A program made the translations under genes and the position numbers. From positions 32,026 to 96,025 of the forward strand of contig JAZRXH010000100.1 of NCBI GenBank assembly GCA_045600125.1: 64,000 nt of DNA, given 5' to 3'. This stretch comes from SIG622 sp045600125. GTDB taxonomy: Bacteria > Bacillota > Clostridia > Oscillospirales > CAG-382. Numbering within the stretch: position 1 is the stretch's first letter; the number at the start of each line of letters is the position of its first letter. Shown here piece by piece: positions 43,593 to 52,338 of this stretch. The notes under the pieces were generated by a model. That model was not told the DNA's origin. It worked only from the letters and a program-made list of their open reading frames with translations, and made no database searches.

Positions 43593-43817
43593 ACGGAAAT
43601 CAAAAGATTTGCCATCGGCGATACGCTGGTCATGAAAAAGCACCACGCCTGCTCGGAAAAGGCAATGACCTTCACGGTACTGACCCTCGGAAGCGATATC
43701 AAGGTAAAGTGCGGCTGGTGCGGTCACGAGGTGACGATCCCGAGAGTCAAACTTGAGAAAAACATCCGCCGCATCGAGCACATAGAGCCGGACGGACAGC
43801 CGGATACGGATAAATAG
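43593..43817 (+). CDS. DUF951 family protein, apparent ACG start codon
   Basis: A 74-aa cytoplasmic protein. The family pattern is clear: IGDTLVMKKHHAC, a cysteine pair in CGWCGHEVTIPR and KLEKNIRRI; DUF951 proteins are thought to bind nucleic acid or zinc, but the role is unknown. The conserved N-terminus (EIKRFAIGD) lies upstream of the first ATG (43632). No ATG, GTG or TTG exists between the upstream stop at 43551 and that point. ACG at 43593 sits where a family start would be expected and is preceded by GGGGAG, so it is either a rare ACG start or an ATG hit by a T-to-C change or base-call error. It heads the prfA cluster. Confidence 0.75.
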   Translation, partial: TEIKRFAIGDTLVMKKHHACSEKAMTFTVLTLGSDIKVKCGWCGHEVTIPRVKLEKNIRRIEHIEPDGQPDTDK

Positions 43818-43847
43818 CCGATAAAACAGTATAGTTATGGAGATTTT

Positions 43848-44918
43848 ATGTTTGAAGCACTGAAGGATGCCGAGATCAAGTACGCCCGTATCGGCGAGGA
43901 ACTGAACCTTCCCGAAACGGTGAGCGACCCCGAAAAATACCGCAGTCTTATGAAGGAGCACAAGAACCTCACTCCCATCATAGAGAAGTACCGGGAATAT
44001 ACCGCCTTTGAAAAAAGCATCGCCGACTCGGAGGAGCTTCTCCGCACCGAAAAGGACAGAGATATCCGGGAACTTGCCTCGGAGGAGCTGACCGAAAGCC
44101 GGGAAAAGCTCGAAAAGACGGCGGAGGAGCTGAAGGTCCTTCTTCTGCCGAGGGACGAAAACGACGACAAGAACGTCATCGTCGAGATCAGAGCCGGTAC
44201 CGGCGGCGAGGAAGCGGCGCTGTTCGCCCACAGCCTCTACCGTATGTATACCATGTACGCCGAAGCGAAAGGCTTCCGCACCGAGATCGTCAACATCAAC
44301 GAGACCGAGCTCGGCGGCTGTAAAGAAGTCTCCTTCATGGTGGAAGGGGACGGAGCCTACTCCCGCTTCAAGTTCGAGAGCGGCGTTCACCGGGTGCAGA
44401 GAGTCCCGGAGACCGAGTCGCAGGGAAGGATACAGACCTCGGCGGTAACGGTAGCGGTGCTCCCCGAAGCGGAGGACGTGGAGGTCGATATCAACCCGGC
44501 AGACCTTGAAATTGACACCTATCGAAGCGGCGGCGCCGGCGGTCAGCACGTGAACAAGACCGACTCCGCCATCCGCATCACCCACAAGCCCACCGGTATC
44601 GTGGTGGAATGTCAGGACGAGCGAAGCCAGTATAAAAACAAGGACAAGGCGATGAAGATGCTCCGCACAAAGCTTCTCGACGCCGAGCGCACAAGGCAGG
44701 AGTCCGAGAGAGCCGGAGAACGGGCAAGACAGGTGGGAAGCGGCGACCGGAGCGAGCGCATCCGTACCTATAACTTTCCCCAGAGCCGTATGACCGACCA
44801 CCGTATCGGTCTTACCCTTTACAGCCTCGAGCAGATCATGGACGGAAGACTGGACGAGATCATCGACGCCCTCATCACCACCGACCGGGCGGAAAAACTG
44901 AAAAACAGCGAATTCTGA
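43848..44918 (+). CDS. prfA: Peptide chain release factor 1
   Basis: A 356-aa class I release factor reading UAA and UAG. The codon-recognition P-x-T tripeptide appears as PET in RVPETESQGRIQTSAV. The peptidyl-hydrolysis GGQ motif is in GGAGGQHVNKTDSAIRITH, and the domain 4 end has the RTYNFPQSRMTDHRIG motif. Length is normal. It lies 30 bp after the DUF951 gene. The usual partner prmC, which methylates the GGQ glutamine, is not adjacent. Confidence 0.97.
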   Translation: MFEALKDAEIKYARIGEELNLPETVSDPEKYRSLMKEHKNLTPIIEKYREYTAFEKSIADSEELLRTEKDRDIRELASEELTESREKLEKTAEELKVLLLPRDENDDKNVIVEIRAGTGGEEAALFAHSLYRMYTMYAEAKGFRTEIVNINETELGGCKEVSFMVEGDGAYSRFKFESGVHRVQRVPETESQGRIQTSAVTVAVLPEAEDVEVDINPADLEIDTYRSGGAGGQHVNKTDSAIRITHKPTGIVVECQDERSQYKNKDKAMKMLRTKLLDAERTRQESERAGERARQVGSGDRSERIRTYNFPQSRMTDHRIGLTLYSLEQIMDGRLDEIIDALITTDRAEKLKNSEF

Positions 44919-44989
44919 AAAGATCCGCATACCTTGCAAAAAAGAAAACTTTTTAACCAGCAGAGATAACCGAAAGAAGGAAAAAAGCA

Positions 44990-46042
44990 ATGGACACCAA
45001 AATACTGAGGGTCACCCCCGACCTTTCGGATAAAGAAGATACCGAAAAACTCGCCTATGCCGCCGGAATCGTGAGGGCGGGCGGCCTTGTGGCGTTCCCC
45101 ACCGAAACGGTGTACGGACTCGGAGCCGGCGCCATGGATCCCGAAGCGGTAAAGAAGATATTCGAGGTCAAGGGAAGACCCCAGGACAACCCGCTGATCT
45201 CGCACCTCGCCGCCGCCTCCGATATCCGGAAATACGCCTATGCCGAAGAAAACAAATATTTTTCGAGAATCGAGCATCTTTTCCCGGCGCCCCTCACGGT
45301 GATTCTGAAAAAGCGGGAGATGATTCCGGACGTGGTGACCGCCGGACTTCCCAACGCCGGCTTCCGTATCCCCGAGAACGCCGTGGCACGGAAGCTTATC
45401 GAGCTTGCGGAAATCCCGATCGCCGCTCCCAGCGCCAATCTTTCGGGAAAGCCCAGCACCACGAGAGCCGAGCACGTCATCGAGGATCTCTACGGCAAGG
45501 TGGACGTCATCATCGACGGCGGAGCCTGCAAGGTGGGCGTGGAATCGACCATCGTCACCCTTGCCACCGATCCTCCGGTGCTTCTGAGACCCGGCGCCGT
45601 GACGCTGGAAATGCTGTCCTCTCTGCTCGGAGAGGTGAAGATATCTCCCGCCATTCTGTCCGAAATGCGGGATGATGAGATCGCCGCCGCTCCCGGCATG
45701 AAATACCGTCACTATGCGCCGAAGAGCCCCGTGACCCTCGTCATAGGGGAGGACGACAAGGTGCGGAATTACATCAACGAGCGCTGTGAAAACGAAAATC
45801 TTGCCATCATCTGCTACGACGACGATATCCCCTACATAGAATGCCGCAACGTCTTTGCCGTCGGCGGCGAAAACGACCCCGCCTCGCAGGCACGGGAGAT
45901 TTTCGATGCGCTTCGCAAGACCGACGAGTGCGCCTTCATCACGGGAGTCCTCGCAAGATGCCCCGAGACAAGGGACGGCGTGAACCTCGCCGTGTATAAC
46001 CGGCTTCTCAAGGCATCCGGCTTCCACGTGATAAAGCTTTGA
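44990..46042 (+). CDS. L-threonylcarbamoyladenylate synthase (Sua5/YwlC type)
   Basis: A 350-aa enzyme making threonylcarbamoyl-AMP from threonine, bicarbonate and ATP, the first step of t6A37 modification in ANN-decoding tRNAs. The YrdC domain (residues ~10-210) has FPTETVYGLGAG, KGRPQDNPLI and APSANLSGKPS. The linker APGMKYRHYAPKSPV and the C-terminal Sua5 domain (~240-350) mark the long Sua5 form rather than the short TsaC. Placement after prfA is common in Firmicutes. Confidence 0.95.
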   Translation: MDTKILRVTPDLSDKEDTEKLAYAAGIVRAGGLVAFPTETVYGLGAGAMDPEAVKKIFEVKGRPQDNPLISHLAAASDIRKYAYAEENKYFSRIEHLFPAPLTVILKKREMIPDVVTAGLPNAGFRIPENAVARKLIELAEIPIAAPSANLSGKPSTTRAEHVIEDLYGKVDVIIDGGACKVGVESTIVTLATDPPVLLRPGAVTLEMLSSLLGEVKISPAILSEMRDDEIAAAPGMKYRHYAPKSPVTLVIGEDDKVRNYINERCENENLAIICYDDDIPYIECRNVFAVGGENDPASQAREIFDALRKTDECAFITGVLARCPETRDGVNLAVYNRLLKASGFHVIKL

Positions 46043-46092
46043 CGGACATACATGGGTTTTGCGCCGTAAAGAACACAGAATAGGAGTAAAAT

Positions 46093-46779
46093 ATGCTTGT
46101 ACTCGGAGTAACGGGACAGAGCGGCGCCGGAAAAGGCGAGTTCTGTGCCATTCTCAACAAGATGGGATACAAAAGCCTCGATACCGACCGCACCGCAAGG
46201 GAGGTCGTGGAGAAGGGAAGCGAGTGCCTCGAAATCCTCACCGGGCATTTCGGAAAGAAGATCCTTTACCCGAACGGCTCGATGAATCGGAAAAAGGTCG
46301 CCGAAATCGTCTTTTCCGATAAAGACGAGCTGGAATTTCTCACAAAGACCACGCATAGGTATATCATCGAAAAGATGAAGGAATGGCTCTTTGAAAGGGA
46401 GATTGCCGGGGATAAGATCGCCGTCATCGACGCCCCCCAGCTGTTCGACGCCGGAGCCGACGAATACTGTACTTTCACACTCGCCGTCCTTGCAAAGGAA
46501 GAAACGAGGATCGAGCGCATCCTTGCCCGGGACGGGATAAGCCGGGAGGCGGCAAAAGCACGGATCGACTCGCAGGAAAAGGACGGCTTCTTCAAAGAAC
46601 GCTGTGACTACGTGGTATACAACGACAGAGATCTTCCTGCGCTTCGCAAAGAGGCGGAAGGAATCGTCGAAGAGCTTCTTTCCAAGAAAGAATACTTTGA
46701 CGACGAAAGCGGCTTTATGCGCTTTGACGGGCTGGATCTTGCCGCACTTTTGCAAAAAGGAAAGCCCGAAAAGCGCTGA
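46093..46779 (+). CDS. coaE: Dephospho-CoA kinase
   Basis: A 228-aa kinase catalysing the last step of coenzyme A synthesis. The P-loop is GQSGAGKGEF near residue 8, where the residue after Lys is Gly instead of the usual Ser/Thr. DTDRTAREV, VIDAPQLFDAG and the lid ARDGISREAAKARIDSQ are typical. The C-terminus extends ~20 residues beyond the usual family end. The start has AATAGGAG upstream. It lies 50 bp after sua5 in a co-directional maintenance cluster. Confidence 0.88.
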   Translation: MLVLGVTGQSGAGKGEFCAILNKMGYKSLDTDRTAREVVEKGSECLEILTGHFGKKILYPNGSMNRKKVAEIVFSDKDELEFLTKTTHRYIIEKMKEWLFEREIAGDKIAVIDAPQLFDAGADEYCTFTLAVLAKEETRIERILARDGISREAAKARIDSQEKDGFFKERCDYVVYNDRDLPALRKEAEGIVEELLSKKEYFDDESGFMRFDGLDLAALLQKGKPEKR

Positions 46780-46859
46780 ACCGAAGCCCGGACACGCAGA
46801 GCCGGGATTACCGTATACTTGAAAGAAAGGAAGCTTTCGCTGCGGCGGGGGCTGTGACT

Positions 46860-47462
46860 GTGGATACAGGAATGAAGAAAACCGTGACGATCCTCATTAT
46901 TCTCGTGATTGCCGTGATCATCGGCTTCTCCTTCACGAAGGTGGACGACACCGTAACGGACAAACTCCACCCGAGAAAATACGCCGAATATGTGGAGAAG
47001 TACAGTGAGGAATACGGCGTGCCGGAGGAGATCCTTTACGCCGTCATCAAGAGCGAGAGCAATTTTACCGCCGACGCCGTGTCGGATGTCGGTGCCATCG
47101 GCCTTATGCAGCTCATGCCCGAGACCTTCGAGTGGATCTGCTCGAAGACCGGGGACGAATCGAATACCAGCTTTCTCTATGACCCCGAGGTCAATATCAA
47201 GTGCGGGGCGTACTACCTCAGTTACCTCTACGCCAAGTTCTCCGTATGGGAGACCACCTATGCCGCCTACAACGCCGGAGAAGGCAATGTGCGGGAATGG
47301 CTGGCAAACGAAGAATACGGTCTCGACGGAAGACTTGTCGAGATCCCCTTTGAGGAGACCGCCGGTTTTGTAAAGAGGGTGTCGGAAAACGCCGAGGTGT
47401 ACAGAGAGCTTCTCGATAAAGAAAAGGCTTCTCCGACATTTTTCAGCGTCATCGGCGGCTGA
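46860..47462 (+). CDS. Membrane-anchored lytic transglycosylase (SLT domain)
   Basis: A 200-aa peptidoglycan-cleaving enzyme. An N-terminal membrane helix (VTILIILVIAVIIGFSF) is followed by a Slt70-type catalytic domain from ~50. The catalytic Glu is in VIKSESNFTADAVS, then the signatures GAIGLMQLMPETF, CGAYYLSYLY and YAAYNAGEGNVREWL. It would act outside the membrane on glycan strands. Start uncertain: GTG at 46860 fits GGGGG eight bases upstream; GTG at 46854 and ATG at 46872 are also in frame. Confidence 0.92.
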   Translation: MDTGMKKTVTILIILVIAVIIGFSFTKVDDTVTDKLHPRKYAEYVEKYSEEYGVPEEILYAVIKSESNFTADAVSDVGAIGLMQLMPETFEWICSKTGDESNTSFLYDPEVNIKCGAYYLSYLYAKFSVWETTYAAYNAGEGNVREWLANEEYGLDGRLVEIPFEETAGFVKRVSENAEVYRELLDKEKASPTFFSVIGG

Positions 47463-47506
47463 TATGCAAACGGAGATGCGACCGGGTAATATTTGAGAAT
47501 ACGCAT

Positions 47507-48211
47507 ATGCGATACAAAGAAACGGAAAGAGCAGAATTTTTGTCAAGACCGAACCGCTTTATTGCCGCCGTGCGAAGAAAGGACGGCAGCGAGGAAAAAG
47601 TCCACGTAAAGAACACCGGACGGTGCCGGGAGCTTCTGGTGCCCGGATGCACCGTCATCCTCGCAAAAGCCGAAAACCCGTCAAGAAGCACGAAATACGA
47701 CCTTGTCGCCGTGTATAAAGAACGGGACGGGAAAAGCCCGCTTCTCATCAACATGGACTCCCAGATCCCCAACGATGCGGCAGAGGAGTGGCTGAAAAAA
47801 GGACTCCTTTTCGGGAAAAACGCCAAAATCCGCCGTGAGGTGACGAAAGAGGATTCCCGCTTCGACTTTGCCGTCGGGATCGGGGAAAACGGCGAAACGG
47901 CGTTCCTCGAGGTCAAGGGCTGTACCCTTGAAAAGGACGGCGGTACTTATTTCCCCGACGCTCCCACCGAGCGGGGCGTAAAGCATCTGGAAGGACTTCG
48001 GCGCATCGCCGAGTCGGGCGGAAAAGCCTGCCTTCTCTTCGTCATCCAGATGGAGGAGGCACAGTTCCTGTCCCCGAACGACACGACCCACCCGGCATTC
48101 GGAAGGGCTCTCCGGGAGGCTTCGGCGGCAGGCGTAGAGATTCTTGCCTGTAAATGCCGGGTCACCGAGGATTCGGTGGAGATCGGCGAAAGCGTCCCCG
48201 TGATCCTTTGA
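47507..48211 (+). CDS. sfsA: SfsA family nuclease-like protein
   Basis: A 234-aa protein. Family motifs are FLSRPNRFIAAV near the start, HVKNTGRCRELLVPG, TKYDLVAVYK, the acidic site DSRFDFAVG with FLEVKGCTL, PDAPTERGVKHLE and the LFVIQME stretch. SfsA proteins were first tied to maltose gene stimulation and later described as DNA/RNA nuclease-like; the exact role is unsettled. The Asp-x-x-x-Asp and Glu-Val-Lys residues resemble a PD-(D/E)xK-type active site. It lies 44 bp behind the transglycosylase gene. Confidence 0.93.
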   Translation: MRYKETERAEFLSRPNRFIAAVRRKDGSEEKVHVKNTGRCRELLVPGCTVILAKAENPSRSTKYDLVAVYKERDGKSPLLINMDSQIPNDAAEEWLKKGLLFGKNAKIRREVTKEDSRFDFAVGIGENGETAFLEVKGCTLEKDGGTYFPDAPTERGVKHLEGLRRIAESGGKACLLFVIQMEEAQFLSPNDTTHPAFGRALREASAAGVEILACKCRVTEDSVEIGESVPVIL

Positions 48212-48248
48212 TTACGGATAAAAATGACAAAAGCGGAGTGGAAATATT

Positions 48249-48659
48249 ATGGTAAAAGAGATCATGAAGGATCCGCTGTTTCTCGCAAAGGTGTCAAAGC
48301 CTTCCGAAGCGGAGGATACCGAAACGGCAAGAGATCTTCTGGACACGCTTCTGTTCCACAAGGACGAATGCGTGGGCATGGCGGCGAATATGATCGGCGT
48401 ATCCAAACGCATCATCGCCTTCGACTGCGAAGGAAAGTATATGCTCATGTTCGATCCCGAAATCATCCGGAAAGACCTGCCCTACGAAACCGAGGAAGGG
48501 TGTCTTTCCCTTTCCGGAAAAAGAAAGGTAAAACGCTGGAAGAGCGTCAAGATAAGGTACCTCGATGAGAACAGAAAGGTGAAGATCAGGACCTTCACCG
48601 GTTTTACGGCGCAGATCATCCAGCATGAGGTCGACCACCTCGAGGGGATCCTCATCTGA
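48249..48659 (+). CDS. def: Peptide deformylase
   Basis: A 136-aa metalloenzyme removing the formyl group from nascent proteins. The metal ligands are present: Cys in EEGCLSLSG (~87) and the two His of QHEVDHLEG (~124-128), with the catalytic Glu. Motif 1 reads VGMAANMIG, with Asn where active deformylases usually have Gln in the oxyanion pocket. It is therefore probably a secondary deformylase or deformylase-like protein. The start follows GGAGTGG. It sits 37 bp after sfsA. Confidence 0.88.
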   Translation: MVKEIMKDPLFLAKVSKPSEAEDTETARDLLDTLLFHKDECVGMAANMIGVSKRIIAFDCEGKYMLMFDPEIIRKDLPYETEEGCLSLSGKRKVKRWKSVKIRYLDENRKVKIRTFTGFTAQIIQHEVDHLEGILI

Positions 48660-48736
48660 GTGCGTGCCGCACAAAATACGAAAAAGCAAGATTATATTTT
48701 CACAGCTTTGACGAGAGCTGATAGGAGGAATAAAAA

Positions 48737-50158
48737 ATGGCTGAAAAGAAAACGACCGAAAAGAAGACGAAGGGCGAAGAGCTGAAAAAGGCGCTTGTCC
48801 TTGAGAACAAGAGCGCCTACGAGGCGTTCGACGCAAAAGAAATCACGGCGGCGTATAAGTATTGCGACGCCTACAAGAGCTTCCTTGACAACGCCAAGAC
48901 CGAGAGAGAAGCGGTGAAGGAAGCCGTGAAGCTTGCCGAAAAAGCGGGCTTCGTTCCCTTCGAATACGGCAAAAAGTACGTGACCGGCGACAAAATTTAT
49001 CTCAATAACCGGGGCAAAGCGCTGTACCTCGTGGTGTTCGGCAAGGACTCCCTCGAAGAGGGCGTCAGCATCGCCGCAGCGCATATCGACAGCCCGAGGA
49101 TCGACCTCAAGCAGCATCCTCTCTATGAGGACGGCGGCATGGCGTTCTTCAAGACCCACTACTACGGCGGCATCAAGAAATATCAGTGGCCCACCATCCC
49201 GCTTGCGCTCCACGGCGTGATCGTAAAGAGCGACGGAAGCGTGGCGGACGTGAAGGTCGGCGAGGACAAGAACGACCCGGTCTTCTGCATAAACGATCTT
49301 CTCCCGCATCTCGACCGGGATACAAGCCGCCCCGTTTCCAAGGTCATTTCCGCCGAGAGCATGAATATCCTTGTGGGCTCGAGACCCTACGACGATGAAA
49401 AGGTATCGGATAAGATCAAACTCGGCGTGCTCGCTCTCCTTAACGAAAAATACGGCATCACCGAGGCGGATCTTCTCAGCGCCGAGCTTTGCCTCGTTCC
49501 CGCCGAGCACGCAAGAGATCTTGGCTTTGACCGCAGCATGATCCTCTCCTACGGCCACGACGACAGAGTGTGTGCTTATCCCATCCTCACCGCCGCTCTC
49601 GAAGCCGCAAAGAAGACCCCGAAGAAGACCTCCGTCACCATCCTTGCCGACAAGGAAGAGACCGGCAGCGACGGCAACACCGGCATGAAGACGAGAGCCT
49701 TCACCGATATGCTCGCCGAGCTCTGCGAGAACCGGGGCGAGAATTACAGACGCATGATGGCGAACTCCAAGTGCCTCTCTGCCGACGTGAATGCCTGCTT
49801 CGACCCCAACTTCGCCGAGGTCTATGAAAGCAAGAATACCTGCTATATCAATAAGGGTGTAGCCGTGACCAAATTCACCGGTGCCGGCGGCAAGAGCAGC
49901 ACCAACGACGCCTCCGCCGAGTATTTCGGCGAGGTGAGAAGGATCTTCGACAAGGCGGGCGTCATCTGGCAGGCAGCCGAGCTCGGTAAGGTCGACGTCG
50001 GCGGCGGCGGAACGGTGGCAAAGTACATCGCCGAGCTCAACGTGGACACCATCGACGTGGGCGTTCCGGTGCTCTCGATGCACGCTCCCTACGAGGTCGT
50101 TTCCAAGACCGACGTGTACGACACCCATAAGGCTGTCCTTGCTTTCTTCAATAGATAA
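48737..50158 (+). CDS. M18 family aminopeptidase
   Basis: A 473-aa cobalt/zinc aminopeptidase of the M18 family, which forms large cytoplasmic tetrahedral complexes and cleaves N-terminal acidic or neutral residues. The first metal-ligand region is AAHIDSPRIDLKQHPLYED, the catalytic Glu pair is in LADKEETGSDGNTGM, and later ligands lie in SADVNACFDP and MHAPYEVVSK. The substrate-loop GGIKKYQWPTIPLALHG is typical. ATAGGAGGA precedes the ATG. A terminator follows at 50238. Confidence 0.94.
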   Translation: MAEKKTTEKKTKGEELKKALVLENKSAYEAFDAKEITAAYKYCDAYKSFLDNAKTEREAVKEAVKLAEKAGFVPFEYGKKYVTGDKIYLNNRGKALYLVVFGKDSLEEGVSIAAAHIDSPRIDLKQHPLYEDGGMAFFKTHYYGGIKKYQWPTIPLALHGVIVKSDGSVADVKVGEDKNDPVFCINDLLPHLDRDTSRPVSKVISAESMNILVGSRPYDDEKVSDKIKLGVLALLNEKYGITEADLLSAELCLVPAEHARDLGFDRSMILSYGHDDRVCAYPILTAALEAAKKTPKKTSVTILADKEETGSDGNTGMKTRAFTDMLAELCENRGENYRRMMANSKCLSADVNACFDPNFAEVYESKNTCYINKGVAVTKFTGAGGKSSTNDASAEYFGEVRRIFDKAGVIWQAAELGKVDVGGGGTVAKYIAELNVDTIDVGVPVLSMHAPYEVVSKTDVYDTHKAVLAFFNR

Positions 50159-50237
50159 GCAGAGCAGGGCAGGACGAGGGGAGGACAAGAACCGAAACGT
50201 CCGGCGCTCTCCCCTTAAATCAAAAACTGAATGAACC

Positions 50238-50275
50238 GACCGCACTTCGGGTATGCTAAACTCCGGGGTGCGGTC
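50238..50275 (+). terminator. Intrinsic terminator after the aminopeptidase gene
   Basis: An 8-bp stem GACCGCAC / GTGCGGTC with an inner CGG / CCG pairing, followed by TGTGTTTTTCC. Confidence 0.75.
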
Positions 50276-50326
50276 TGTGTTTTTCCTTTGCCGCACCTAC
50301 TCTGTTCTTTGAAGGAGCAAGTGAAA

Positions 50327-51109
50327 ATGAGAAAAGCAAAGTTCACACGGAAGAAAACGGATAACTTCTATACCGCCGGGTTTACAGCCCGGGAAAGAGA
50401 GGAAGGCGACGAGGAAACACGGGCGGCGGAAAGGAACAACGCCCGCTTTGAAGCCATCGAGGAATCGGGGAGCATCACCACGAAAGGCGGCGGATGCTCG
50501 ATCCATACCGTGATCATCGCAGGACAGGTGGAGGGACATACCGCCCTTTCTCCCTCCTGCAAGGCGACGAAATACGAGCACATCCTCCCGCAGCTGGTGG
50601 GCATCGAGGAAAGCGGCGAGGTGGAGGGGCTTTTACTCCTCCTGAATACCGTGGGAGGCGATGTGGAAGCGGGACTTGCCATTGCCGAGACGGTGGCGGG
50701 CATGACCAAACCAACCGTTTCCCTCGTCCTCGGCGGCGGGCACTCCATCGGCGTACCGCTGGCGGTCTGTACCGACCGCTCCTTTATCGTCCCCTCGGCG
50801 ACCATGACTCTCCATCCCGTGCGGATGAACGGGCTTGTCATCGGGGTGCCCCAGTCCTTTCTGCATTTTACGAGGATGCAGGACCGGATCCTCGATTTCA
50901 TCACCGCCCATTCAAGAGCCAAAAAAGAGGATCTGCTTTCCCTCATGATGAACACCGACGAGATCGCCACTGACGTGGGCAGCGTCATCGACGGCAGCGA
51001 AGCGGTGCGCATCGGACTCATCGACGAGATCGGCGGGTTGTCCGACGCTCTTGCGTGTCTGAAGCGGCTCATCGCCGAAAAAAGAGAAGGGAAAACGGCA
51101 AAACCGTGA
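50327..51109 (+). CDS. tepA: ClpP-like serine protease TepA/YmfB (translocation-enhancing protein)
   Basis: A 260-aa member of the ClpP/crotonase-fold proteases. The catalytic Ser (~140) is in LGGGHSIGVP, and the His (~163) is in MTLHPVRMNG. The family stretches LNTVGGDVEAGLAIAE and CKATKYEHILPQL match B. subtilis TepA, described as degrading signal peptides and helping secretion. The basic, charged N-terminus (~1-50) is variable. The ATG at 50327 has GAAGGAG upstream; the frame continues upstream into the terminator and is not coding there. It lies before the strong rpmG promoter. Confidence 0.9.
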   Translation: MRKAKFTRKKTDNFYTAGFTAREREEGDEETRAAERNNARFEAIEESGSITTKGGGCSIHTVIIAGQVEGHTALSPSCKATKYEHILPQLVGIEESGEVEGLLLLLNTVGGDVEAGLAIAETVAGMTKPTVSLVLGGGHSIGVPLAVCTDRSFIVPSATMTLHPVRMNGLVIGVPQSFLHFTRMQDRILDFITAHSRAKKEDLLSLMMNTDEIATDVGSVIDGSEAVRIGLIDEIGGLSDALACLKRLIAEKREGKTAKP

Positions 51110-51152
51110 AAAATGCCAATTATTACGAAACGGTAAAATCTTGAAAAAACTC

Positions 51153-51181
51153 TTGACAAACGTATTGCACTATGCTATAAT
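51153..51181 (+). promoter_or_regulatory. Strong consensus promoter of the rpmG-secE-nusG-rplK-rplA cluster
   Basis: TTGACA (51153-51158), a 17-bp spacer and TATAAT (51176-51181) with an extended -10 TG. All elements are perfect, as expected for ribosomal genes. The ~110-base leader contains a small hairpin ACCTC / GAGGT and a longer-range GGTAAAA / TTTTACC pairing of unknown role. Confidence 0.9.
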
Positions 51182-51292
51182 CGTGTTACCTCTGTGGAGG
51201 TTCTTATTTTTGCGCCCATTTTTGTAGGATTGGGGGTAAAACGGACCTATCTGAGGGAGGTAATAATCTATATTTTACCGGGAGGTGCAAAT

Positions 51293-51442
51293 ATGCGAGT
51301 AAAAGTAACATTGGTTTGCAGCGAGTGTAAGCAGAGAAATTACGATACTACCAAGAACAAGAAGAACGATCCCGATCGTATCGAGCTTAACAAGTACTGC
51401 AAGTTCTGCCGCAAGCATACCCTTCACAAGGAATCCAAGTAA
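51293..51442 (+). CDS. rpmG: 50S ribosomal protein L33
   Basis: A 49-aa large-subunit protein of the zinc-binding form: CSEC near the start and CKFC near the end give the four cysteine ligands. The RNYDTTKNKKNDPDRIELNK core is typical. The start ATG 51293 follows GGGAGGTG. Codon use shifts to the preferred set of highly expressed genes from here to 53658. Confidence 0.97.
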   Translation: MRVKVTLVCSECKQRNYDTTKNKKNDPDRIELNKYCKFCRKHTLHKESK

Positions 51443-51472
51443 TTTTCGGGTTATCGTAAAGGAGGTATAAGG

Positions 51473-51691
51473 ATGGCAGAAGAAAAGAAGCTTACCTTTG
51501 GTGAAAAGGTAAAGAAGTTTTTCAAGGATTACAAGACAGAGTTCAAGAAAATCAAGTGGCCTACAGCACAGGATACAACTAAGAACTTCGTTATGGTCAT
51601 CGTAGCCGTAGCCGTTGTCGGTTTGGCAATATTTGCTCTTGACTGGGGCTTTAACCAGCTTATCACACTTGCAGCAAATCTCGTGGCTTGA
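51473..51691 (+). CDS. secE: Preprotein translocase subunit SecE
   Basis: A 72-aa subunit of the SecYEG channel. A charged amphipathic helix (FFKDYKTEFKKIKWPTAQD) precedes one membrane helix (FVMVIVAVAVVGLAIFALDW). The single-helix form and K-I-x-W-P motif are standard for Gram-positives. AAGGAGG precedes the ATG. It lies in the conserved order rpmG-secE-nusG. Confidence 0.96.
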   Translation: MAEEKKLTFGEKVKKFFKDYKTEFKKIKWPTAQDTTKNFVMVIVAVAVVGLAIFALDWGFNQLITLAANLVA

Positions 51692-51717
51692 CGCCTTTCA
51701 AAAGAAGGGAGTAAACA

Positions 51718-52338
51718 ATGCCTAAGGAAAGCGATGCAAAGTGGTATGTGCTTCATACCTACTCGGGCTATGAGAACATCGTAGCTTCGAACATTGCCGG
51801 AATGGTGGAGAACCGGGGACTTCAGGATTACATCTATGAGACCCAGATCCCGCTTGAGCTCACCAGCGACGATCCCGAGGATCTCGTCGAGGAAGAAAAG
51901 GACGAATTCGACGACATCTGGGGAGACGACGAAGAGGAAGAGGCAAGCAAAAAGCGCAGAGCCAAGAAGGATTCTCATGCCGAAGAGCATAAGCTCCTTC
52001 CCAGCTACGTGCTCATCAAGATGGTGATGAACGATGCAACACGTCACATCGTCCGCAATATCAGGGGCGTTACGGGCTTCGTGGGACCCGATTCCCAGCC
52101 GGTGCCGCTGACAGATGAAGAAATTGCCACACTCGGCGTCGGAGTACGCAAGTCGTTCAGTGTCGACTACGAAGTAGGCGATACCGTAATGCTCGTGTCC
52201 GGCTCCATGGCGGGTAATACGGCGATCGTAAAAGAGATCAACCCCGAAACCGGTATCGTCAAAGCGACGATGCTCGTCGGAGGCAAGGAAGCGACCGTCG
52301 AATTCGAGGCGTCTACCGCCGAGCTGTTCCAGCTCTGA
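51718..52338 (+). CDS. nusG: Transcription termination/antitermination factor NusG with acidic insertion
   Basis: A 206-aa elongation factor that contacts RNA polymerase through its NGN domain and RNA or ribosome through KOW. The N-terminus (KWYVLHTYSGYENIVASNI) and LLPSYVLIKM are normal NGN features, and the KOW end reads VGDTVMLVSGSMAGNTA. Between them, residues ~50-90 form an unusual acidic then basic insert (DDPEDLVEEEKDEFDD, DDEEEE, KKRRAKKD) in the place of a short beta-hairpin. It is probably surface-exposed and may alter partner binding. Confidence 0.95.
   Translation: MPKESDAKWYVLHTYSGYENIVASNIAGMVENRGLQDYIYETQIPLELTSDDPEDLVEEEKDEFDDIWGDDEEEEASKKRRAKKDSHAEEHKLLPSYVLIKMVMNDATRHIVRNIRGVTGFVGPDSQPVPLTDEEIATLGVGVRKSFSVDYEVGDTVMLVSGSMAGNTAIVKEINPETGIVKATMLVGGKEATVEFEASTAELFQL

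Noticed and set aside
43632..43634. ATG at 43632 as start of the DUF951 gene
   Set aside because: It would remove the conserved N-terminal IGD segment and has no ribosome site at a suitable distance.
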